Source: an uncultured Pyrinomonas sp.
GTDB taxonomy: Bacteria > Acidobacteriota > Blastocatellia > Pyrinomonadales > Pyrinomonadaceae
DNA length: 10,805 nucleotides
Assembly (NCBI GenBank): GCA_937135995.1
Contig: CAKZOF010000792.1
Location: 1 to 10,805 of the forward strand
Reading direction: 5' to 3'
Shown here: in pieces, positions 1 to 6,392 of the stretch
How positions within the stretch are numbered: position 1 is the first letter of the stretch
Layout: the number at the start of each line of letters is the position of its first letter
Notes under the pieces: model-generated
The model's database searches: none
What the model saw: only the letters and a program-made list of their open reading frames with translations
Told to the model about the DNA's origin: nothing
Position numbers and translations under genes: made by a program

Positions 1-2
1 CG

Positions 3-338
3 CTTGGCATCCATAAGAACTGGCATCATGGGCTTACCATCGCCATCTTCCTGCCCGCCATATTGGAGAAGAGCTGGGAAGCCGACCTGCCCACTTTCAA
101 CCGATTGGCCACTGCGTTGGGCGTACCAGAAACAGGCCTCAGTGTGGGCGCTCGGGCGCGCAACGTGGCTGGTAAGGTGCGCGAGCTCATGGAAGTGACC
201 GGCTTGAACGCCCAAATCGCCCAGCTTTCCATCACCAGAGCCATAGCTGATGCCATCGTTGACGATGCTACCACATATCTGCGCGCGCTGGTGGACCGCC
301 ATGTCAAGCCCTTCTCGCGCGAAGAGTTGGCCGAGATC
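3..338 (+). other. Iron-containing alcohol dehydrogenase C-terminal fragment
   Basis: Translated in frame 3, this segment begins LGIHKNWHHGLTIAIFLPA and continues through FNRLATALGVP to RALVDRHVKPFSREELAEI. The HHGL motif supplies one of the iron-ligand histidines in group III alcohol dehydrogenases, and the remaining helical C-terminal domain and a final (N)PRPF(S/T)xEEL-like ending fit that family. The N-terminal NAD-binding part lies outside the window, if it exists. The fragment has no stop codon of its own and runs straight into IspE sequence. The family call rests on motif recognition only. Confidence 0.6.
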
Positions 339-857
339 GGAGCCGCACTCGGCGCCGACGTCCCCTTCTTCTTCTTCGGCGGGACGGCGCTCGCCACCGG
401 AACGGGAACCGCGATCGAGCCCCTGAAGGAGATCGACGCGCCGTGGCTGCTCATCGTCGCGCCACCCGTCGCCGTCTCCACGGCGCGCGCTTACGCGGCA
501 CTGAACGCGCCGCCCTTGACAAACGGAAAGCTCGGGAATATCCTTTCTGTTTCGCGCAAGATAGAGATGCCCGAATGGCAAACGTTCTTGCGCAACGATT
601 TTGAACCAACGGTTCGTCGCTCCTATCCCGAAGTAGAACGAGCCTATGCGGCGCTTCAACGAGCCGGAGCGCGCGCCGTGGTTCTGTCAGGCAGCGGAGC
701 GAGCGTCGTGGGCATCTTTGACACCGAGCGAGATCGAGCGCGAGCGGCGGCGCGGATCTTGAGCGAAGCTGTGGGTGACGTCATCGCCTGCGCGGCGCTC
801 GGGCGAGCGGAGTACAGTCGGAAGTTGGGCGAGTGCGCCGCGCTGCTGCACGGTTGA
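3..857 (+). pseudogene. Chimeric ORF: iron-type alcohol dehydrogenase C-terminus joined to IspE C-terminal half (5' partial)
   Basis: The frame is open to the left edge (base 3) and ends at TGA 855-857. Its first 105 or so codons read as the end of a group III (iron) alcohol dehydrogenase, including an HHGLTIAIFLPA stretch that matches the metal-binding HGL region. From about base 318 it reads as IspE (4-diphosphocytidyl-2-C-methyl-D-erythritol kinase, MEP isoprenoid pathway). REELAEI (318-338) would fit either family. It is followed by LGADVPFFFFGGTALATG, with the catalytic-type Asp, and later by the GHMP motif SGSGASVVGIF near the C-terminus. The IspE N-terminal half, including the ATP-binding GLGGGSSN-type motif, is absent, so this product could not be a working kinase. 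The TTG at base 63 is not a convincing start because the ADH similarity runs upstream of it. The prs-rplY-pth context is a usual home for ispE, so the left part is probably the intruder. A deletion fusion or a chimeric assembly would both explain it. Confidence 0.75.
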
Positions 858-871
858 GAAAGTTTTTCTAC

Positions 872-946
872 TGGGGCGTAGCCAAGTGGTAAGGCACCGG
901 TCTTTGGAACCGGCATTCGTAGGTTCGAATCCTTCCGCCCCAGCCA
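872..946 (+). tRNA. tRNA-Gln (anticodon TTG)
   Basis: A full cloverleaf can be drawn. The acceptor stem is TGGGGCG (872-878) with CGCCCCA (936-942), and the D stem is GCC/GGC (881-883 with 893-895). The anticodon stem is CCGGT/ACCGG (897-901 with 909-913) around loop CTTTGGA, placing anticodon TTG at 904-906. The T loop is TTCGAAT (924-930). The discriminator G943 is followed by an encoded CCA at 944-946. The U1-A72 end pair is usual for bacterial tRNA-Gln. The T stem GTAGG/CCTTC contains a T-T mismatch (920 with 934). The gene starts 14 bases after the IspE stop, so it may be co-transcribed with it or use a promoter inside that reading frame. Confidence 0.95.
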
Positions 947-971
947 AATTTCTAGAGCAGCGAACAATGGG

Positions 972-1006
972 CGAGTGGTGGGAGCGCAAGCGCCTCTCAC
1001 CACTCG
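972..1006 (+). promoter_or_regulatory. Strong hairpin between tRNA-Gln and prs
   Basis: Bases 972-984 (CGAGTGGTGGGAG) pair with 994-1006 (CTCTCACCACTCG) over 13 pairs, one of them G-U, around the nine-base loop CGCAAGCGC. No T-run follows, so it is not a canonical intrinsic terminator. It could separate or protect the tRNA 3' end, or be a leader structure of prs, whose start is 79 bases downstream. The pairing is plain in the sequence; the role is inferred. Confidence 0.5.
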
Positions 1007-1073
1007 ACGAGCGTTTGTCGGCGTCGAAGTCGCCACCGCAGCGTTTACGGCGGACCGGGACGCCACGCTTGGC

Positions 1074-1078
1074 AGAGG
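1074..1078 (+). promoter_or_regulatory. Shine-Dalgarno site that selects the prs start
   Basis: AGAGG lies seven bases before the ATG at 1086. The alternative in-frame ATG at 1116 has no purine-rich site at a suitable distance. Confidence 0.6.
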
Positions 1079-1085
1079 TTGCTGC

Positions 1086-2063
1086 ATGAAGCGGGCAACC
1101 TCGTATCTCGTCGGTATGAGCACCACGGGCGGTCTCAAAGTCTTCTCCGGTAATGCCAATCGCGCGCTGGCCGAAGAGATCTGCAACTATTTGAGTTGCG
1201 ATCTCGGGCAAGCGATCACGGAACGCTTCTCCGATGGAGAGTTCAATTTTCAAATCTGCGAGAACGTTCGCGGTGCCGATGTCTTCATCGTGCAGCCGAC
1301 CTGCCCGCCGACGGACGCGCACTTGATGGAACTGCTTGTCATGCTCGATGCCTTCAAGCGCTCTTCTGCCGAGCGCGTGACAGCAGTGATTCCGTATTAC
1401 GGTTACGCCCGTTCGGACAAAAAGGATCGCCCGCGCGTGCCGATCGCCGCCAAACTTGTCGCCAACTTGATCAGCAAAGCGGGTGCCGATCGCGTGCTGA
1501 CGATGGATCTTCACGCGGCGCAGATTCAAGGCTTTTTCGATATTCCGGTGGACCACCTTTACGCTGCGCCGGTGATGATCGGTTACTATCAAACCAATGT
1601 GTTGCCGAAGTTGACGGTGGTCGCCCCGGACACGGGCGGCGCCGAACGCGCGCGCGCTTACGCTAAGCGGCTCAATGCCGAACTGGCGTTGTGCGATAAA
1701 CGGCGCGAGCGGGCCAACGTCGCTGAGGTGCTTCACATCGTCGGCGACGTGCGCGGGCGAAACTGCCTGATCGTCGACGACATGTGCGACACGGGCGGCA
1801 GTTTAACCAAGGTCGCGCGTGCGCTCAAAGAGGCCGGCGCCGAACGCGTGCACGCCTGTTTCACGCATCCGGTGTTATCCGGCTGCGCCGTTGAGCAGTT
1901 GGCCAGCTCGGACATCGAACAGGTCGTGACGACCAACACGATCCCTTTGCGCCCGCAGGCGCGCGAGCTGGAGAAGATCAAGGTGTTGAGCATCGCACCG
2001 CTGCTTGCGAAAGCGATCAAGTCGATTCACGAAGAGACGAGCGTCTCTTCGCTCTTCGTCTGA
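1086..2063 (+). CDS. prs: Ribose-phosphate pyrophosphokinase (PRPP synthetase)
   Basis: This enzyme makes 5-phosphoribosyl-1-pyrophosphate from ribose 5-phosphate and ATP for purine, pyrimidine, NAD, His and Trp synthesis in the cytoplasm. The 325-residue product shows the class I Prs landmarks in order: RFSDGE (47-52), IPYYGYARSDKKDRPR (102-117), the metal/ATP site DLHAAQIQGFFDIPVDHL (141-158), the flexible-loop KRR (205-207), and the PRPP-binding loop LIVDDMCDTGGS (228-239). It ends in the family-typical SVSSLFV. ATG 1086 is chosen for its AGAGG site; starting at ATG 1116 would give 315 residues, the usual family length, and is the main alternative. It lies between tRNA-Gln and rplY, 36 bases before the latter, and is probably co-transcribed with it. 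Confidence 0.95.
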   Translation: MKRATSYLVGMSTTGGLKVFSGNANRALAEEICNYLSCDLGQAITERFSDGEFNFQICENVRGADVFIVQPTCPPTDAHLMELLVMLDAFKRSSAERVTAVIPYYGYARSDKKDRPRVPIAAKLVANLISKAGADRVLTMDLHAAQIQGFFDIPVDHLYAAPVMIGYYQTNVLPKLTVVAPDTGGAERARAYAKRLNAELALCDKRRERANVAEVLHIVGDVRGRNCLIVDDMCDTGGSLTKVARALKEAGAERVHACFTHPVLSGCAVEQLASSDIEQVVTTNTIPLRPQARELEKIKVLSIAPLLAKAIKSIHEETSVSSLFV

Positions 2064-2099
2064 GGAAACGAGTTTTCAACGCGGAAGAGAGAGTTCAAG

Positions 2100-2756
2100 A
2101 TGGAACAGAAAGAGATCGTCGTGCGCGCGAAGAAGCGTGAGCGGTTCGGCAAAAACGAAGCGCGCCGGTTGCGCCGCGCCGGTTATATTCCAGTGATCGT
2201 CTATGGCGGCAACGCTGAACCGGTGGCTGCCGCGGTGCCGCGCAGCGAGTTGGCGGCCATTCTGCGCTCGGAGACCGGGCACAACACGATCTTCCAGCTG
2301 GAGATCGAAGGCATCGGCACGAGCGAAGTGCTCTTTCAGGATTGGGAGTTCGATCCGGTCAAAGGGCGTTTGATCCACGCTGATCTGCGCCGCTTGTTGC
2401 AGGACCAGATGATCGAAGTCGCCGTTCCCGTGCATCTGGTTGGTAACCCGGTCGGCGTGCGCGAACAAGGTGGCATCCTCGAACAGCTCGTGCGCGAAAT
2501 CGAGATCCGTTGCCGCCCGCGCGACATCCCCGAAGCGATCGACGTCGATGTCTCGCATCTCGGCGTGCACGACGTGCTGCACGTTTCGGACATCCCGAAG
2601 AGCGACCGGTTCGAGATCCTCGAACCGCCTGAGACGGTGATCGCGACGGTCGGCGTCGTGCGTGAAGAGGAGCTGGAAGCTGCGCCCGCCGAGGAACAGG
2701 TCGAACCGGAAGTGATCGGCAAAGGCAAGAAGGAAGAGGAGAAAGAGGAAGGATGA
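2100..2756 (+). CDS. rplY: 50S ribosomal protein bL25, long Ctc/TL5 form
   Basis: The protein binds 5S rRNA in the large subunit; long forms are also called Ctc or TL5. The 218-residue product has the N-terminal L25 beta-barrel (about 1-97), beginning with R/K-rich sequence KKRERFGKNEARRLRRAGYIPVIVYG and including VLFQDWEFDPVKGRLIHADL. This is followed by the C-terminal TL5/Ctc domain (about 100-188) with VPVHLVGNPVGVREQGG and the conserved HVSDI. An acidic, lysine-rich tail (about 189-218) follows, as is common in Ctc proteins. A purine-rich GGAAGAGAGAG lies before the ATG. It follows prs and precedes pth, a common order (prs-rplY-pth). Confidence 0.95.
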   Translation: MEQKEIVVRAKKRERFGKNEARRLRRAGYIPVIVYGGNAEPVAAAVPRSELAAILRSETGHNTIFQLEIEGIGTSEVLFQDWEFDPVKGRLIHADLRRLLQDQMIEVAVPVHLVGNPVGVREQGGILEQLVREIEIRCRPRDIPEAIDVDVSHLGVHDVLHVSDIPKSDRFEILEPPETVIATVGVVREEELEAAPAEEQVEPEVIGKGKKEEEKEEG

Positions 2757-2763
2757 GTCGCTT

Positions 2764-2795
2764 CCCGCTCGCTTCTTCGGAAGCGGGTCCTTTTC
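2764..2795 (+). terminator. Possible intrinsic terminator after rplY
   Basis: GCTTC (2771-2775) pairs with GAAGC (2780-2784) around the stable tetraloop TTCG. The stem extends outward to CTC/GGG with one G-T pair, and CCTTTTC follows at 2789-2795. An alternative pairing is CCCGCT with AGCGGG (2764-2769 with 2782-2787). The T-run is short, so termination may be partial, allowing readthrough into pth. Confidence 0.55.
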
Positions 2796-2851
2796 GATCT
2801 TCCAGCGAAGTCCTTTCGGGCTTGTGTCCGTTCGCTCTTTGAAGTCATCGC

Positions 2852-3439
2852 GTGTCGTCGCTTTTCTTCATCGTTGGTCTCGGTAACCCGGGGCGCGAAT
2901 ACGAATGGACGCGCCACAACCTCGGTTTCATGGTGGTGGACCTGCTAGCGCGGCAAGCCGAGACACAGATCAAACGGGCAGAGTGTCGCGCTTTGACCGG
3001 ACGGGCGGTGTTGGAGGGGCGCCGCGTCGAGCTGGTCAAGCCGCAGACCTACATGAACTCAAGCGGCGAGGCGGTGGCGTGCTTGGCACGCAAGCAGCCG
3101 GAATTCGATCCGCGCCGCGACCTGTTGGTGATTTGCGATGACTTGGCCCTGCCGCTCGGCACGATCCGTTTGCGCGCGCGCGGATCGGCTGGCGGCCACA
3201 ATGGGTTGAAGTCCATCATCGCGGCGCTCGGCACGCAAGATTTCATGCGCCTGCGAATCGGGATCAAGCCGGACCATCCGGTGGCTGACACTGCAGCCTT
3301 CGTCTTGGAACGGTTCCCGGTGAGCGTGCGTCGGCAGGTGGAAGAGGTCGTAGAAAGAAGCGCTGAAGCCGTGCGCGCCGTGTTGCGCGACGGCATCGAG
3401 CGGGCCATGGCGCACTATAATCAGCAGCGCGCCGAATGA
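2852..3439 (+). CDS. pth: Peptidyl-tRNA hydrolase
   Basis: Pth cleaves the ester bond of peptidyl-tRNAs that drop off the ribosome, recycling tRNA. The 195-residue product matches the bacterial family length. Active-site features are visible: GLGNPG with Asn12, the catalytic His22 in TRHNLGF, Asn69 in the YMNSSG motif, the DD pair at 96-97 in ICDDLALPLG, and Asn117 in GSAGGHNGLKS. The start is GTG at 2852, because the conserved IVGLGNPG begins only seven residues in and no upstream ATG fits. No strong Shine-Dalgarno site is visible, so initiation may be weak. It lies 95 bases after rplY, past a likely terminator, and 69 bases before rpsF. Confidence 0.95.
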   Translation: MSSLFFIVGLGNPGREYEWTRHNLGFMVVDLLARQAETQIKRAECRALTGRAVLEGRRVELVKPQTYMNSSGEAVACLARKQPEFDPRRDLLVICDDLALPLGTIRLRARGSAGGHNGLKSIIAALGTQDFMRLRIGIKPDHPVADTAAFVLERFPVSVRRQVEEVVERSAEAVRAVLRDGIERAMAHYNQQRAE

Positions 3440-3459
3440 GGTCACAACAAATCCTTCTT

Positions 3460-3481
3460 GCTTCATCCGGCGTGGTGAGGC
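3460..3481 (+). promoter_or_regulatory. Leader hairpin before rpsF, possible S6:S18-type element
   Basis: GCTTCA (3460-3465) can pair with TGAGGC (3476-3481), with one G-U, leaving the loop TCCGGCGTGG, which contains CCG. Leaders of rpsF operons in many bacteria carry a CCG-containing hairpin bound by the bS6:bS18 complex for autoregulation. The position is right, but I cannot confirm the full consensus by eye. Confidence 0.25.
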
Positions 3482-3494
3482 TCGAACATCCGAG

Positions 3495-3500
3495 AGGAGG
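3495..3500 (+). promoter_or_regulatory. Strong Shine-Dalgarno site deciding the rpsF TTG start
   Basis: A full AGGAGG lies eight bases before TTG 3509. It makes this non-ATG codon the natural start, and the MADKRVYEVLFIV N-terminus then fits bS6. Confidence 0.8.
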
Positions 3501-3508
3501 AAGAGAAC

Positions 3509-3913
3509 TTGGCTGACAAGAGAGTTTACGAAGTACTTTTCATCGTCGATCCGAACATCAACGATGAAGACCTCGCTCGCCTGAGCGATAGTTTTCAACA
3601 AACCATCACCGAACAAGGCGGCACCATCACCAAGGTCGAGAACTTGGGACGGCGCACGCTTGCCTACGAAATCAACCATCGTACCGAAGGCATCTACGTG
3701 CTTTTTGAGATCGAAGGGTCGGGGCGCGAGATCGCCGAACTGGAACGCCGCATGCGCGTCAGCGATGCTGTGATGCGGTTCATGACCGTGCGCGTCGATC
3801 GCGAACGCAAACGGGCCGAGAAGCTGCGCGAGCGGCGCACGCGCAAGGCAGGGCGACGCGCCGGTGTGCGACCGGTCAACGTGGCTGAAACCGCTGAACC
3901 GAGCGAGTCGTAA
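3509..3913 (+). CDS. rpsF: 30S ribosomal protein bS6
   Basis: bS6 binds the central domain of 16S rRNA together with bS18 in the small-subunit platform. The 134-residue product begins with the family's YEVLFIVDPNINDE strand and helix (about 7-20). It then shows GGTITKVENLGRRTLAYEINHRTEGIYVLFEI (about 38-69) and the ERRMRVSDAVMRFMTVRVD segment (about 79-97). Residues 98-134 form an Arg/Lys-rich and then acidic extension beyond the compact bS6 fold. The start codon is TTG behind a full AGGAGG. It is the first gene of an rpsF-rpsR-rplI cluster, the standard order. Confidence 0.95.
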   Translation: MADKRVYEVLFIVDPNINDEDLARLSDSFQQTITEQGGTITKVENLGRRTLAYEINHRTEGIYVLFEIEGSGREIAELERRMRVSDAVMRFMTVRVDRERKRAEKLRERRTRKAGRRAGVRPVNVAETAEPSES

Positions 3914-3920
3914 GGCCGCT

Positions 3921-3987
3921 CCGGCGCTGGTTGCATGAAGATTCATGCTCGCGTCGCCGGACCGCCAACGAAGCACCTTTCGTTGGC
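3921..3987 (+). repeat. Nested inverted repeats in the rpsF-rpsR gap
   Basis: CCGGCG (3921-3926) pairs with CGCCGG (3955-3960) and encloses GCATGAA/TTCATGC (3933-3939 with 3942-3948). Just downstream is a perfect 9-pair stem, GCCAACGAA (3964-3972) with TTCGTTGGC (3979-3987), around the loop GCACCT. No T-run follows either structure. They occupy most of the 116-base gap and may control relative expression or mRNA processing between bS6 and bS18. Confidence 0.5.
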
Positions 3988-4029
3988 AACCGAAGCTAAG
4001 GATCAAGTTTCAAGAGCAGAGGATTGAAT

Positions 4030-4335
4030 ATGTCGACCAATTTCGAAGACCAGACAACGGACATCGAACAAGAAGGAACAGACATTGTCCGCGCCGTCGC
4101 GCCAGCGGGCAAAACGGCGCGTCGCATCCGGCGCCGCAAACAGTGTCGCTTCTGTTCCGAGAAGATAGATCTGATCGATTACAAGGACGTCAGGCTGTTG
4201 CAGCCGTTCATCCCGGAGCGCGGCAAGATCATGCCGCGGCGTATCTCGGGCGTGTGCGCGCCGCACCAACGGATGCTGGCGACCGCGATCAAACGCGCGC
4301 GCATCATGGCGTTGATTCCGTTCGTGGCCGACTAA
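4030..4335 (+). CDS. rpsR: 30S ribosomal protein bS18 (zinc-ligand, C+ form)
   Basis: bS18 is the partner of bS6 on the 30S platform. The 101-residue product ends in the conserved core: CRFC (39-42), [35 protein letters not shown] (63-81) and [14 protein letters not shown]. Cys39, Cys42, Cys76 and His79 form a plausible zinc site, as in the C+ type of bS18. About 30 acidic or neutral N-terminal residues precede the core, a modest extension. ATG 4030 is chosen over TTG 4024 because an AGAGG-type site lies about seven bases upstream. It is followed by rplI after 16 bases. Confidence 0.95.
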   Translation: MSTNFEDQTTDIEQEGTDIVRAVAPAGKTARRIRRRKQCRFCSEKIDLIDYKDVRLLQPFIPERGKIMPRRISGVCAPHQRMLATAIKRARIMALIPFVAD

Positions 4336-4351
4336 AGGAGGAAAGTGAGAG

Positions 4352-4870
4352 ATGGCAACGACGACAGTTCTTTTGCGTGAGGACGTGGAAAACCTCGGTG
4401 CCCGCGGCGACATCGTGCGCGTCAAGGCCGGTTACGCGCGCAACTACTTGTTGCCGCGCAAGCTCGCCGTGGAAGCGACGCCGAGCAACATGCGGCAGAT
4501 CGAACAGGAACGGGCTGCCCTCATGCGTCGAGAAGCGCGCGAGCGCGAGATGGCGCAGGCGCGCGCCGCTGAACTGCAGTCTTTGCGCCTCACCTTTGCG
4601 CGCCGCGCGGGCGAACACGGCATCCTCTACGGTTCGGTCACGGCCATGGACATCGCTGACGCCCTGCGTGAGCGCGGCATCGAAGTCGACCGGCGGCGAA
4701 TCACGCTGCCCGAACCGATTAAAACGACGGGCGACTTCACGGTGGTGGTCCGCCTGCACCGCGAAGTCAGCGTCGAACTTCCCGTGACGGTGGTGGCCGA
4801 AGGAGGCAAAAAGAGCGAGCAGGCGGAAGCGCCGCCGGAACAGGGCACAAGCGAAGAGCCACAAGAGTAG
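4352..4870 (+). CDS. rplI: 50S ribosomal protein bL9
   Basis: bL9 binds 23S rRNA near the L1 stalk and helps keep the reading frame. The 172-residue product has the N-terminal bL9 domain with VLLREDVENLGARGDIVRVKAGYARNYLLPRKLA (6-39). A long charged connecting helix follows (about 46-78), and then the C-terminal domain with HGILYGSVTAMDIADAL (89-105) and VDRRRITLPEPIKTTGDF (112-129). A glutamate-rich tail of about 20 residues follows. AAAGGAGG overlaps the rpsR stop and lies 10 bases before the ATG, indicating co-translation with rpsR. Confidence 0.96.
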   Translation: MATTTVLLREDVENLGARGDIVRVKAGYARNYLLPRKLAVEATPSNMRQIEQERAALMRREAREREMAQARAAELQSLRLTFARRAGEHGILYGSVTAMDIADALRERGIEVDRRRITLPEPIKTTGDFTVVVRLHREVSVELPVTVVAEGGKKSEQAEAPPEQGTSEEPQE

Positions 4871-4873
4871 GCG

Positions 4874-4903
4874 TTGTCGGCGCGCGCGCCCGTGTAGTAT
4901 AGT
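4874..4903 (+). promoter_or_regulatory. Possible sigma70-type promoter for dnaB
   Basis: TTGTCG (4874-4879) and TATAGT (4898-4903) are 18 bases apart and lie just after the rplI stop. Transcription would begin at about 4910, inside the following hairpin. The match is fair but unproven. Confidence 0.4.
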
Positions 4904-4906
4904 GGC

Positions 4907-4956
4907 GCGGCTGCGAGCGAAGCTTCGCGGAGAAAGCTTTCCTTGCAGCCGCTTTT
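4907..4956 (+). terminator. Terminator-like hairpin between rplI and dnaB
   Basis: GCGGCTGC (4907-4914) pairs perfectly with GCAGCCGC (4945-4952), and TTTTG follows. Inside the loop are two further palindromes, GCGAAGCTTCGC (4917-4928) and GAAAGCTTTC (4932-4941). It could end or attenuate the rpsF-rpsR-rplI transcript. The T-run is only four bases and the loop is long, so efficiency is uncertain. Confidence 0.5.
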
Positions 4957-4958
4957 GC

Positions 4959-4980
4959 TTTCGCTCGCATGCGAGCGAAA
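4959..4980 (+). repeat. 22-base perfect palindrome upstream of dnaB
   Basis: The sequence from TTTCGCTCGC to GCGAGCGAAA is its own reverse complement, centred on AT at 4969-4970. It can form a ten-pair arm structure or serve as a dyad-symmetric protein site. Its right arm repeats TGCGAGCGAA found at 4912-4921. It lies 22 bases before the dnaB start. Confidence 0.7.
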
Positions 4981-5002
4981 CTCGCGTCCCTAGGGCTTGT
5001 CG

Positions 5003-6358
5003 ATGCCGAACTCCGTCGCCGAGCGCGATCAATACTTGGAGCGGCCGCTGCCACACAGCGCCGAAGCGGAGCGAGCCGTTCTCGGTGCCATCCTGCTCGA
5101 CAACGGCCACATCAATCAGGCAATCGAATTGCTTCGCCCGGATGACTTCTACGTGCAAGCTCACCGGCGCGTCTTTCAAGCGATGATCGCGCTTAACGAG
5201 CGCGGCTCCGAAATCAACCCGATTCTGCTCGCTGACGAGCTTCGCCGCGAAGGAATCTTCGAACAGCTCGGTGGCATGAGCTTTCTCACGGATCTGACCT
5301 ACGGCCTGCCGCACTTCACCAACATCGCGCATTACTCGGAGATTATCCGCGACAAGTCCTTGCTCCGGCGCTTGATCAAGGCGGCCAACAAGATCATGAG
5401 CGAAGCGCTCGAAGAAGAGGAGGATGCGCACGTCATCCTCGACCACGCCGAGCAAGAGATCTTCGCTCTCGCCGACGAACGCACACGCCAAGGCTTCAAA
5501 CATATCAAGCCGGTCGCCGAGCAATTGCTCGAAAAGGTTCAAGAGATGTCCGGTCGCCAGATCATGTTGACCGGACTGCCAACCGGATTCACCGACTTCG
5601 ATGCGATGACTTCGGGGCTGCAGCCGTCGGACTTGATCATCATCGCGGCGCGCCCGGCGATGGGCAAAACCTCGCTTTGCTTGACGCTGGCCCAGAACGC
5701 TGCGTTGCAGTCGGAAGCGGTGGTTGGCATCTTCTCGCTCGAGATGTCCACAGAAGCGCTCGTCATGCGCATGCTCTGTTCGGAAGCGCGCGTCGATTCG
5801 CATCGCTTTCGCAACGGCTTCTTGACGCGCGACGAATGGGCGCGCTTGGCCGGTGCGCTCGGCAAACTATCGGAAGCGCGTATCTTCATCGACGACACGC
5901 CGGGCATCTCTGTGTTGGAGATGCGCGCCAAAGCGCGGCGGCTCGCCGCCGAACAGAAGAAACTCGATCTGGTCATCGTCGACTACCTGCAGTTGATGAG
6001 CGCCAGCGGGCGGCGTGTCGAATCGCGCCAGCAAGAGGTGGCCCAGATCTCGCGTGAGTTGAAGGCGTTGGCCAAAGAGCTGAACGTCCCGCTGATCGCC
6101 CTTTCGCAGCTTTCGCGTGCGCCCGAATCGCGCACCGACCATCGCCCGCAGTTGGCCGATCTACGCGAGAGCGGATCGATCGAGCAAGATGCCGACTTGG
6201 TCGCGTTCATCTATCGCGAGGAGCAGTACAACCGCACGGAAGAGAACGCGGGCATCGCCGAACTGATCATCGCCAAGCAGCGCAACGGGCCGACGGGCAC
6301 GATCAAGCTCGCCTTCCTCAAGGAATTCACGCGCTTCGAGAACATGTGGCGCGAGTGA
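5003..6358 (+). CDS. dnaB: Replicative DNA helicase DnaB
   Basis: DnaB is the hexameric 5'-3' helicase that unwinds DNA at the fork and binds primase. The 451-residue product is standard in length and contains no intein. The N-terminal all-helical domain (about 12-150) begins [19 protein letters not shown]. The RecA-like domain has [33 protein letters not shown], with Walker A at about 217-224. It also has the FSLEMS glutamate near 247 and Walker [10 protein letters not shown] at about 325-332. Then follow the QLSRAPESR and [18 protein letters not shown] motifs (about 369-398) and [12 protein letters not shown] near the end. ATG 5003 has a weak TAGGG site seven bases upstream; TTG 4997 is a poorer choice. 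It ends in tandem stops TGA-TAA. The rplI-dnaB-alr order is common. Confidence 0.97.
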   Translation: MPNSVAERDQYLERPLPHSAEAERAVLGAILLDNGHINQAIELLRPDDFYVQAHRRVFQAMIALNERGSEINPILLADELRREGIFEQLGGMSFLTDLTYGLPHFTNIAHYSEIIRDKSLLRRLIKAANKIMSEALEEEEDAHVILDHAEQEIFALADERTRQGFKHIKPVAEQLLEKVQEMSGRQIMLTGLPTGFTDFDAMTSGLQPSDLIIIAARPAMGKTSLCLTLAQNAALQSEAVVGIFSLEMSTEALVMRMLCSEARVDSHRFRNGFLTRDEWARLAGALGKLSEARIFIDDTPGISVLEMRAKARRLAAEQKKLDLVIVDYLQLMSASGRRVESRQQEVAQISRELKALAKELNVPLIALSQLSRAPESRTDHRPQLADLRESGSIEQDADLVAFIYREEQYNRTEENAGIAELIIAKQRNGPTGTIKLAFLKEFTRFENMWRE

Positions 6359-6392
6359 TAAAATTCAGCACTGACCTCATGGCGAGAAGGCG

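Noticed and set aside
975..1085. Upstream extension of the prs frame
   Set aside because: The added residues match nothing in Prs, overlap the hairpin at 972-1006, and would need a GTG start inside that structure.
687..1736. A 349-residue - strand frame over ispE, tRNA-Gln and prs
   Set aside because: It crosses a tRNA gene and is the shadow of prs codon bias.
3059..4006. A 315-residue - strand frame across pth and rpsF
   Set aside because: It is antisense to two conserved genes, with no recognisable domain.
4871..5002. The dyads before dnaB as a replication origin
   Set aside because: No DnaA-box-like TTATCCACA sequences or AT-rich unwinding stretch are present.
4304..5803. A 499-residue open frame on the - strand opposite rpsR, rplI and dnaB
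   Set aside because: It lies antisense to three clearly conserved genes, its product is low in recognisable motifs, and long antisense frames are expected in GC-rich DNA.
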